Assembly: GCA_013619035.1 (NCBI GenBank)
Contig: JABXKX010000612.1
Span: forward strand, 1-13,103
Origin: Peptostreptococcaceae bacterium
GTDB taxonomy: Bacteria; Bacillota_A; Clostridia; Peptostreptococcales; Acidaminobacteraceae
Length of the DNA stretch: 13,103 nucleotides
Direction of reading: 5' to 3'
Both the position numbers and the translations under genes were made by a program. This document shows, piece by piece, positions 5,458 to 11,544 of this stretch. The notes under the pieces were generated by a model. It saw nothing but the letters and a program-made list of their open reading frames with translations. It was not told the origin of the DNA and did no database searches. Numbering within the stretch: position 1 is the first letter of the stretch; each line of letters begins with the position of its first letter.

Positions 5458-7122
5458 TTAATTTTTAACTTGAATATAGATAATATTGCTTATTTCTCTT
5501 CCAGGTGTTCTTATGAGATTGCCATCGTACCATAAACCACTTGAAGCGCCACCATCTAAGTTCATTGCTTCCACACAATTAAGTGATAACATGATCTGTG
5601 CTAACTCATCAAGAGTCGAAGTTGTTGTCACTAAGATAAGTTGATTATCAGAGGTATAACCAATAGCACTTCTAGCAGCTGCATTTAAATATATTTTTGG
5701 TTCAGTAAAATGTTCAGTCTCAAAATTAATATCTATCTGACCATCTAAGATAAGTGCAGGTCCAGCCCCAGTGGCATAATCTACATCTTTCCAAAATGAT
5801 TGTTGGTTGTTTTCAGGTGTATACGTAACGTTAAAATCAAACTTATTTCCGACTTCAAAGAGTTCATAGACTTGATCTGGTGTTGAACCCAATAAACCGT
5901 TTAAGTTAACAACATAACCATCTTTAGGAATCGCAACAGATGCATTTTCAACAATGTCAGTAATTATATTATTTTCTATAATATAATTCTTTCCGTATAA
6001 GGTATTGGTTTCTTGTTTGTAATCATTGTAAATTGTGAAACTTAGGCTATCATTTAAAATCGAATGGTTGATCCAATAACCATACCATTCGCGAGATCCT
6101 AGAGGTCCTATAGTTGTACCTTTGATTTGAGTATCAACTCTATCAATATCCACTTTACCATTTTTAAAACCAATAGCTGCTCTGTCGCTTCCCGTGTGTA
6201 ATGTTTCACCATCCATTACTAAAATACCATAAGGATCTTTAGAGGAGTTATCATCAAGATAAGCGCTAAAGTAAGTCCCGTTAATAGCCAGTAAAGCATG
6301 GTGATCTTCAGCAAGATCATATAAGGTATCCACTGTACCGACACCATCATTTGAAATTGCTGTTTTTACACTAATCTTATCACTGTTCAAATCCACTCCA
6401 TATGCTTGATATGAAATAGAGTTATTATTAACAACTGCCAAACCCGATAGATCAGTAATGACTTCGTTCATAGCGAAAGGGGACAAATCAATCATTTTAG
6501 AAGTTTTGTCAGTCGTCCATAGTTTGTTATTGTTATTTTTAAGTATTTTATTAGTGATGATAATGGCCATTTCAATGGTTGCATTATCATGAGGTTTAAA
6601 TTTATCTTGACCCACACCACTGATGATATCATTTGCTTTTGCAGTATAGATGGCATCAACTGCCCATGGTGAGAATTCATTTGCATCAACAAATTGATAG
6701 TCATTTGGCGTATACATTTCAAGATTGCCTAATCTTAATGTATTTACCATCAGTACAGCAAATTGCTCACGAGTCAATAACATATCAGGACCAAATTGAC
6801 CATTGCCTATACCGGATGTAATACCAACTGTAGCACCTTTTAAAGCGTAGATATCTGTTGTATCTGTGAAACTGATTGACGGATCCGGTTCTATTTCTTC
6901 TCCAGAAAACATTTCATATACTCTTACAGCAAAGTAAATGAATTCAGCTCTTGTAATGTTCTTTTGATAATTTGAAAAAGTAGTATTCTTAAAGGTATGA
7001 TAGGACTTCAATTCGTTGATAGAATCTTCTGCCCATGAAGAAGGTTCATCGGTTTCAGCAATTACAGTTAGTGACATAATCAAAATCAATAAACTTATTA
7101 AGAGGATAAAGTGTTTTTTCAT
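5458..7122 (-). CDS. Secreted S-layer-homology protein with phosphodiester glycosidase (NAGPA-type) domain
   Basis: A 554-residue protein. A signal peptide (1-22, ending VIA) is followed by three SLH domains at about 28-73, 84-132 and 143-194, each with the TRxEF/FxPxxxxTxEx-like pattern. SLH triplets anchor proteins to secondary cell-wall polymer. The C-terminal part (about 270-553) is a phosphodiester-glycosidase domain: NGTYF (281-285), GAGPALILDG (452-461), ARSAIGYT (483-490), NLDGGASSG (521-529) and PGREISN (540-546). Homologues remove GlcNAc from phosphodiesters (the mammalian uncovering enzyme) or act on wall glycans; the substrate here is unknown. AAGGAG (7134-7129) is 6 bases before the ATG. 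It lies 42 bases downstream of alkC with no terminator or clear promoter between, so the two are probably co-transcribed. Confidence 0.9.
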   Translation of the reverse strand: MKKHFILLISLLILIMSLTVIAETDEPSSWAEDSINELKSYHTFKNTTFSNYQKNITRAEFIYFAVRVYEMFSGEEIEPDPSISFTDTTDIYALKGATVGITSGIGNGQFGPDMLLTREQFAVLMVNTLRLGNLEMYTPNDYQFVDANEFSPWAVDAIYTAKANDIISGVGQDKFKPHDNATIEMAIIITNKILKNNNNKLWTTDKTSKMIDLSPFAMNEVITDLSGLAVVNNNSISYQAYGVDLNSDKISVKTAISNDGVGTVDTLYDLAEDHHALLAINGTYFSAYLDDNSSKDPYGILVMDGETLHTGSDRAAIGFKNGKVDIDRVDTQIKGTTIGPLGSREWYGYWINHSILNDSLSFTIYNDYKQETNTLYGKNYIIENNIITDIVENASVAIPKDGYVVNLNGLLGSTPDQVYELFEVGNKFDFNVTYTPENNQQSFWKDVDYATGAGPALILDGQIDINFETEHFTEPKIYLNAAARSAIGYTSDNQLILVTTTSTLDELAQIMLSLNCVEAMNLDGGASSGLWYDGNLIRTPGREISNIIYIQVKN

Positions 7123-7164
7123 AGTAGACTCCTTGATTAGTAAAGTGCTTTTGTGTTTAGAATC

Positions 7165-8271
7165 TTAAACGGTTAATGAGAAATGGTCCTCATTATATAT
7201 TTTTCCATTAATCTGTAAAGAAATTTTGTAATCACCAGAATATAGTTTTTTGGTTGTCATGACTTTGAAAGCATGAGATTTTTTTATTGTGATGAGTTCA
7301 TTTTCCTTTAAAGTCACTTTTTTAATTTTAAATACCTTTTCAGATGTTTTGTTATGAGCCATTGGATACAATACTTTAAAATCAATCATAAGTTTTTCGG
7401 GTTTAGGAGATAGAACACTGAATTCAAATTCTAGACTGTCCCCAATAACAAGGCTTTTATTGCTAATACTAAAATTGCTAATTAGAATTTCTGGATTTTC
7501 ATGATATCCAATGAATGCTAAACTTTTTATGTGCCCCTTTTTTATAGATGTTCTGAGTGAGTGATGAATCAAATAATCCATTTCTTTGGGTTCTTGTTTA
7601 TGAGATGATTGCCAAAGTCTTAAAGTCTCAACAACTAAATCAGGATCCAATTTAGAAATATCGTTCAAATGATTGGCCACTGATCTAACAACGTATCTCT
7701 CTTTATCGTAATATAGATTATGTAACGGCAATAAACCTTTATGATAATCAAAATTGATTTTAGAAGACCATGGTAACTTTGGTCTTAATCCTTCACTTGA
7801 CAATCTTCTTTGATCCACATGGTCGCTTAAAGACCACTCTAACATTTTTTTGTAAGTTTGATCGGGGTACTGATTAATGAATTTACGAATGGAAAATTCA
7901 ACAGAAAACCACTTGGTATATTCACCCAACATGTCTAAAGAAATATCTAAATAATCATCAGTACATCCGTTCATCTCGATATATTCTGAATAGGAAGCAA
8001 AGACAAAATCACCCTTTGATTCAGTTGATTTTAATGAGTCGTGAAGCAACTTAATCGTTTCAAGATAATTATCAGGCATATATTTTTCGAGTTTTTGCCT
8101 AATAAGCGTCACACGTTCTTTTAATTCCAATACCATCATCTCATCCATAATCTCGTTATAAAATGATGTGGCATCAAATAGATCATAAACACGATCAATA
8201 CAATCGGTGATCTTCTTAATAGAGTGACTATTAAATAATTCATCTTTTAAAGAATATCGTTCTTCAGGCAT
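7165..8271 (-). CDS. alkC: AlkC-type DNA alkylation repair glycosylase with C-terminal Ig-like domain
   Basis: A 368-residue protein. Residues about 1-260 are alpha-helical HEAT-like repeats with motifs typical of the AlkC family: SSEGLRPKLPW (158-168), then RYVVRSVANHLND (192-204) with ISKLDP following, and HHSLRTSIKKGH (236-247). AlkC enzymes excise cationic alkylated bases such as 3-methyladenine and 3-methylcytosine without flipping the base out. Residues about 261-368 form a beta-rich segment (ISNFSISNKSLVIGDSLEF...YSGDYKISLQINGK) consistent with the Ig-like domain known in one AlkC subgroup. The start has GGAGG just upstream and a TATAAT promoter. It leads the minus-strand unit and is followed by the SLH/glycosidase gene, an unexpected partner. 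Confidence 0.85.
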   Translation of the reverse strand: MPEERYSLKDELFNSHSIKKITDCIDRVYDLFDATSFYNEIMDEMMVLELKERVTLIRQKLEKYMPDNYLETIKLLHDSLKSTESKGDFVFASYSEYIEMNGCTDDYLDISLDMLGEYTKWFSVEFSIRKFINQYPDQTYKKMLEWSLSDHVDQRRLSSEGLRPKLPWSSKINFDYHKGLLPLHNLYYDKERYVVRSVANHLNDISKLDPDLVVETLRLWQSSHKQEPKEMDYLIHHSLRTSIKKGHIKSLAFIGYHENPEILISNFSISNKSLVIGDSLEFEFSVLSPKPEKLMIDFKVLYPMAHNKTSEKVFKIKKVTLKENELITIKKSHAFKVMTTKKLYSGDYKISLQINGKIYNEDHFSLTV

Positions 8272-8298
8272 AGTAACACCTCCATTTCTGTTACCTAT

Positions 8299-8328
8299 AT
8301 TATATCATAGTACTTATATGAGTTTAAA
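8299..8328 (-). promoter_or_regulatory. alkC: Predicted promoter of alkC
   Basis: On the minus strand TTTAAA (8328-8323) and TATAAT (8304-8299) are separated by 18 bases, and the -10 lies 27 bases before the start codon. The -35 box is the centre of a perfect palindrome. Confidence 0.6.
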
Positions 8329-8607
8329 CTCACAGAACTCAGCAAACGACTATTTCCAGATTTAGAGGAACTTTGAGGTAATTTGGAACTGGCCCTTAGA
8401 ACTGATGGTTATCATCAAGATTTTGAAGTTGATAAACACTGGATAGAATCGAAGATGAAAGTTAAAGAACTTAAAACAGATACAGGCCTTGTCATCAAAG
8501 GTGACTATGATCTATTCAAGGATTCACAGAGAATCAATATGAAAAAGAATGGTGATGGTACCATAGACTACATTATAAAAAATGTTAGAAACATCATTGA
8601 GAAGTGA
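8311..8607 (+). pseudogene. 5'-truncated remnant resembling the C-terminus of a nucleoid-associated protein
   Basis: One reading frame runs from 8311 to the stop at 8605-8607, interrupted by an in-frame TGA at 8374-8376. The part before the stop reads EFKLTELSKRLFPDLEEL. The part after reads LALRTDGYHQDFEVDKHWIE, then a KELKTDTGLVIKGDYDLF segment and NGDGTIDYIIKNVRNI. The tail pattern (KTDTG...DGTI...IKNV) recalls the C-terminus of the NdpA/37-kDa nucleoid-associated family, from memory. There is no plausible start codon or SD, the in-frame TTG at 8383 has none, and the left end runs into the alkC promoter. It appears cut off at its 5' end and decayed. Confidence 0.5.
8319..8332. promoter_or_regulatory. 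Perfect 14-bp palindrome TGAGTTTAAACTCA over the alkC -35
   Basis: All 14 bases are self-complementary, and the palindrome is centred on the predicted -35 of alkC, where a repressor could act. It also lies inside the decayed reading frame that starts at about 8311, so it may be remnant coding sequence that happens to be symmetric. Confidence 0.4.
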
Positions 8608-8614
8608 GGTAGTG

Positions 8615-9036
8615 ATGAAAAAGCAGTATATAACATTAGATCAATTTAATGCGTTAAAGTTATCAGATCACGTATTATTTATAATCGATGCCAATGTACC
8701 GGCAGATTATTTGTTGAAAGACTTTGAAGTGATCAAATCGCATCTGAATCATGGAGAAAAGATAGAAAACCATTTGTTGAAACAAAACAATTTCAGTATG
8801 AGTTGGTCAAAAAACTGAATGCCATCAGAATGATGCAGCTGGTCACTGATTTTATAAACTTCAGTTTCTGGCATTTTGAGAAAACTGAAAAGGGTTGGTA
8901 CATAAAGTTATTTCACGACATAGATTGTGAAGCACCGTCAGCTGAAGGTGAGGAACTCATTGATGTCTTATAGGAACTCTTGAATCAGACTCATGAGGGT
9001 ATTAATCTAGATTTTATGGGAAGATTGGAGAAGTAA
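8615..9036 (+). pseudogene. Unidentified prophage-type gene broken by a frameshift and an in-frame TAG
   Basis: An SD-like GAGGT precedes ATG 8615. The first frame reads MKKQYITLDQFNALKLSDHV..., stopping at 8816-8818. A second frame, open across 8728-8970, reads KPFVETKQFQYELVKKLNA, continuing through FINFSFWHFEKTEKGWYIKL to a TAG at 8971-8973. It then goes on in the same frame (ELLNQTHEGINLDFMGRLEK) to TAA at 9034-9036. One shift in the A-rich stretch around 8757-8769 plus loss of the TAG would restore about 140 residues. The family is not recognised. It ends 1 base before the next gene, as in a compact phage operon. Confidence 0.6.
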
Positions 9037-9037
9037 T

Positions 9038-9376
9038 ATGAAAGGTCCTGTAGGTGTAGGATTTGTACAGATTGGCAGGGATAAAAGGTATACAGTCAGT
9101 TTTCCATTTGATGAAAAGGGAAGAGAAACTCATATTCATATAAGACCGGATGAATTAGAAATGCTTAAACTTACTAGACACCCAAGTATTAGAAAAGTAG
9201 AGAACTTTTTAAACTCTGAAGATGGTTTGAAATTACTTGAAAATAAATTGGGTTATGAAATAAAATTTGAGTTTAAAAAGTGTTGGAATTGTAAACATGG
9301 ACCAGAAAGACATAGATCACTAAATGTATGTGCTGATTGTTGCTGTTATGGTAATCATGTACTGAAGTGGTATTAA
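9038..9376 (+). CDS. Small hypothetical protein with C-terminal Cys/His cluster (prophage-type)
   Basis: A 112-residue protein of unknown family. The N-terminal half is beta-rich (GVGFVQIGRDKRYTVSFPF), followed by an amphipathic helical part. The C-terminus has a dense Cys/His cluster: C82, C85, H87, H92, C98, C101-C103 and H107, compatible with one or two zinc ions. GGAG (9027-9030) lies 7 bases before the ATG. It follows the broken gene by one base and precedes the Com-like gene by 21 bases, so it was probably part of the same phage transcription unit. It seems intact while its neighbours are broken. Confidence 0.65.
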   Translation: MKGPVGVGFVQIGRDKRYTVSFPFDEKGRETHIHIRPDELEMLKLTRHPSIRKVENFLNSEDGLKLLENKLGYEIKFEFKKCWNCKHGPERHRSLNVCADCCCYGNHVLKWY

Positions 9377-9397
9377 AGATAATAATTTAGGGGGCAA

Positions 9398-9583
9398 ATG
9401 AAGAAAGTAATTAAAGATTTAATAGACTCTGGATGTTCAGTCACTGATATCTTAGCATCATTAAAAGAGTTAAGACCAGATGACATCATAAGATGTGATA
9501 ATTGCAATAGAAGACTTGCAGACATTGATGCAGGTGAAATAGTTATTAAATGCAGGTGTGGAGAGATTCAAAAAATTACATAG
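9398..9583 (+). CDS. Com-like zinc-ribbon protein
   Basis: A 61-residue protein. Residues 31-57 contain IRCDNCNRRLADID followed by EIVIKCRCG, with C33-x2-C36 and C52-x-C54. This resembles phage Mu Com (IRCxxCxKLLA...IKCxRC), a small zinc-binding translational activator of mom. The N-terminal 28-residue helical extension is not part of classic Com. CxC replaces CxxC in the second half-site, so metal binding is likely but unproven. AGGGGG (9389-9394) precedes the ATG. A strong terminator follows, so it ends its operon. No mom-like modification gene is visible. Confidence 0.65.
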   Translation: MKKVIKDLIDSGCSVTDILASLKELRPDDIIRCDNCNRRLADIDAGEIVIKCRCGEIQKIT

Positions 9584-9593
9584 ATAGAGAGCC

Positions 9594-9636
9594 TAGAGCT
9601 TCAGAAAGTATTATTTTCTGAAGCTCTATTTTTTTT
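9594..9636 (+). terminator. Strong Rho-independent terminator after the Com-like gene
   Basis: TAGAGCTTCAGAAA (9594-9607) and TTTCTGAAGCTCTA (9615-9628) form a perfect 14-bp stem with a 7-base loop, followed by eight Ts (9629-9636). Confidence 0.93.
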
Positions 9637-9650
9637 ACAAGGGGGATTAT

Positions 9651-10084
9651 ATGGCACAAAGAGAAGCGTACCAGGAGATTGAAAATAAGTTAAAAAGATT
9701 ACCAATGACTAGATCAAGAAAGTTGCTTCAGAAAATCGATTAGAAGAAGTAGAAAATCATCAGAAGAAGTATGGTAAGTCCTATTATGAAGTCAAAGATG
9801 AGCATATTTTACCAAGTAAAAAAGATGCTCTTATGAATGTAAATAGTGTAAAGAGTTTAAAATCCGATTTACAAAAATGTGATGAGATTATTAATATCTT
9901 TGATTTATCCTTTGAAAAGTTGGATCCAGTACTTTTTCAAATCATTGATATGAGATATCTAAAGTTGATGAGTTGGGAAGATATTGGATATGAAGTTGGT
10001 TACTGTATAAGAAGTTGTAACAGAATAGCAGATGTAGGATTAAGAAAGATAGAAGAAATGATTGGAGATGTTTATGAAGATTAA
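9651..10084 (+). pseudogene. Frameshifted RinA/ArpU-like phage regulator gene
   Basis: ATG 9651 follows GGGGG (9641-9645). Frame 1 reads MAQREAYQEIENKLKRLPMT and stops at 9741-9743. From 9713 a second frame reads IKKVASENRLEEVENHQKKYGKS... and runs to 10084, ending with a sigma-region-4-like helix-turn-helix: FQIIDMRYLKLMSWEDIGYE, then CIRSCNRIADVGLRKIEE. Restoring one A at about 9713 (ACT AGA ATC AAG) joins the halves into about 144 residues, the usual size for this family. An internal ATG at 9833 could give an 83-residue HTH fragment, but it lacks a convincing SD. Its end overlaps the next gene by 11 bases. Confidence 0.65.
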
Positions 10085-10547
10085 AAAAGAATACAGTGAT
10101 GCAATGAAATGTACTTTAAAAGCATACCCAATGTTACTTGCTCATAAAAAAGCACTCCAAGAAGAGTTAAAAGAGATCAAAATCAATTCAGGTATCTTTG
10201 GTATCAGTTATGAACAAACAAGAGTTCAAACCAGCAACATCAATAAGATTACTGAAAATACAGCTCTTTCTAATATCGATAGAGAATATGAGATTCAGAT
10301 AGAAATACTTAAATGTGATGAAAAGATTAGAGTGATAGGTGATGCCATTGATCAATTAGAGCCTATGCAATCAAAGATTCTTCATATGAGATTTATTAAG
10401 AAGTTTAACTGGACTAAGATATCCATCGAATTATACATTACAGAAAGATGTGGTAGGCATCATCAGAATTTCGGAATAGATAATTTAGCTTACTTATTCT
10501 ATGGTGATAAGGCAGTAGAGCGTTCGCCCTCTAAAAAAGCCAGCTAA
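10074..10547 (+). CDS. RinA/ArpU-like phage transcriptional regulator, paralogue A
   Basis: A 157-residue protein. It has a helical N-terminus (MKIKKEYSDAMKCTLKAYPM), a conserved TSNINKITENTAL segment near 54-66, a helical linker, and a C-terminal sigma-70-region-4-like HTH (MQSKILHMRFIKKFNWTKIS..., about 97-150). RinA and ArpU proteins activate late phage genes, and this layout with a central S/T-N-x-x-K-x-E block fits RinA. ATG 10074 is chosen over the upstream TTG 10062 because GGAG (10064-10067) lies 6 bases before it and it aligns with the MKIKK start of paralogue B. It overlaps the preceding broken gene by 11 bases, implying former translational coupling. Confidence 0.75.
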   Translation: MKIKKEYSDAMKCTLKAYPMLLAHKKALQEELKEIKINSGIFGISYEQTRVQTSNINKITENTALSNIDREYEIQIEILKCDEKIRVIGDAIDQLEPMQSKILHMRFIKKFNWTKISIELYITERCGRHHQNFGIDNLAYLFYGDKAVERSPSKKAS

Positions 10548-10569
10548 TAGATGAGGTTTAAAAACACAT

Positions 10570-10587
10570 ATCAAACGTATGTTTGAT
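10570..10587. promoter_or_regulatory. Inverted repeat ATCAAAC-GTAT-GTTTGAT upstream of paralogue B
   Basis: Perfect 7-bp arms flank a 4-base spacer. The left arm with two more bases (ATATCAAAC, 10568-10576) recurs at 10649-10657, 27 bases before the next start codon. This could be a regulator-binding site for the following RinA-like gene; the binding protein is unknown. Confidence 0.35.
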
Positions 10588-10683
10588 TGCTAAATATATA
10601 TAAAGTGCTTACAGAAGGAATATGAGAGAAATAACCATATATAAGACGATATCAAACAATAATATAGATAATAAAGGGGATCA

Positions 10684-11145
10684 ATGAAGATAAAGAAGAA
10701 ATATAAAGATGCAATCACATTAACTCTAAAATGCTATAATCTTTTACCAGCACATATCAGCGATCTAGAAAGTCGACTAAAAGAAGTGGATCTTAATGAT
10801 GGCATGAGAGGCATAGATTACTCTGGTGATGGTATTAGGACCAGCAACATAAATAAAATGACAGAAAACACAGCTCTTAGAAACATAGAAGACAAGATGA
10901 TTATAGAAAAAGAGATTGTCATAGCAAAAGCAAAGTTAGATCGGTTAGATGCAGCCATCAATTCTCTTCCAGAGATTGAATCTGATATTATTAAGTACAG
11001 ATACCAGGATGGACTAACATGGTTTGAAGTAGAAGATAAAACTTTATATTCATCAAGAAACTGTCTTCGTAAACTAAATGATGGAATATGTAAATTAGCA
11101 GTGATATTTTATGGAGAAGAAGCTTTAGAGAAGATTGCAGTATAA
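10684..11145 (+). CDS. RinA/ArpU-like phage transcriptional regulator, paralogue B
   Basis: A 153-residue paralogue of the upstream gene. It shares the MKIKK-K/E-Y start, the TSNINKMTENTALRNI block (53-68) and a C-terminal HTH (IESDIIKYRYQDGLTWFEVE, then SSRNCLRKLNDGICKLA). The conserved block is also close at the DNA level, which suggests tandem duplication. AAGGGG precedes the ATG by a few bases. It is separated from paralogue A by 136 bases with no terminator but with an inverted repeat. Presumed to bind DNA and activate phage late genes; no late structural genes are in the window, so its target may be lost. A strong terminator follows. Confidence 0.75.
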   Translation: MKIKKKYKDAITLTLKCYNLLPAHISDLESRLKEVDLNDGMRGIDYSGDGIRTSNINKMTENTALRNIEDKMIIEKEIVIAKAKLDRLDAAINSLPEIESDIIKYRYQDGLTWFEVEDKTLYSSRNCLRKLNDGICKLAVIFYGEEALEKIAV

Positions 11146-11149
11146 ATAT

Positions 11150-11184
11150 AAGCCTATGACACGAAAAACTGTCATAGGCTTTTT
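11150..11184 (+). terminator. Rho-independent terminator closing the phage-like segment
   Basis: AAGCCTATGACA (11150-11161) and TGTCATAGGCTT (11170-11181) form a perfect 12-bp stem with an 8-base loop, followed by TTT. Confidence 0.88.
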
Positions 11185-11213
11185 AAACGGCAATGGGTAA
11201 TGATAGAAATAGA

Positions 11214-11242
11214 AATCTAACAAAAACAGACCATGTTAGATT
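11214..11242. repeat. Inverted repeat AATCTAACA...TGTTAGATT, copy 1
   Basis: Perfect 9-bp arms (11214-11222 and 11234-11242) flank 11 bases, followed by AATTGG. The same arms recur 75 bases downstream with an unrelated 12-base spacer. The T run expected of a terminator is absent. Conserved arms with variable spacers suggest a protein-binding site or RNA hairpin rather than simple duplication. Confidence 0.55.
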
Positions 11243-11288
11243 AATTGGATGAAATTCAAGACATTATAAGAAGAAAGATGAAAATAAA

Positions 11289-11318
11289 AATCTAACAGAA
11301 TACACTGTTTGTTAGATT
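11289..11318. repeat. Inverted repeat AATCTAACA...TGTTAGATT, copy 2
   Basis: Arms 11289-11297 and 11310-11318 match copy 1 exactly and flank 12 bases, followed by AATGG (AATTGG after copy 1). Both copies lie in the gene-free stretch between the phage-like terminator and the DUF4157 gene. Confidence 0.55.
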
Positions 11319-11544
11319 AATGGTCAAAAAGGCAACCTCGAAATTGGATATATCTTACATCTGATAAATCGATATATTTTGATCTTAAATATGTAAGTGT
11401 GTGTGATTCAATTCTCAAATCATAGTGTTATGTATATTGGTTAAAATTTCCTTTTGTGATAATATGGTAATAGGAAATATTATTAATTTAGTTCACTAAC
11501 ATAGTAGTTATAGGCAATTAACCAAAATCTGAAAGGAGAAAAAT

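Larger units (their letters stand above)
11185..11544. other. Gene-free stretch of about 360 bases before the DUF4157 gene
   Basis: It holds the two AATCTAACA inverted repeats, a looser inverted pair CTTACAT (11354-11360) / ATGTAAG (11391-11397), and a weak promoter candidate: TTGGTT (11437-11442), 17 bases, TAATAT (11460-11465). No reading frame with an SD, no tRNA and no recognisable riboswitch were seen. Confidence 0.5.

Noticed and set aside
6492..6821. Open frames on both strands inside the SLH-domain region
   Set aside because: They are shadows of the conserved SLH repeats in other frames.
8374..8973. Recoding (TGA as Trp or TAG as pyrrolysine) to explain the in-frame stops
   Set aside because: Intact genes in the window use TGG for Trp and have no internal TGA or TAG. 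The same neighbourhood also has frameshifts, so decay is simpler.
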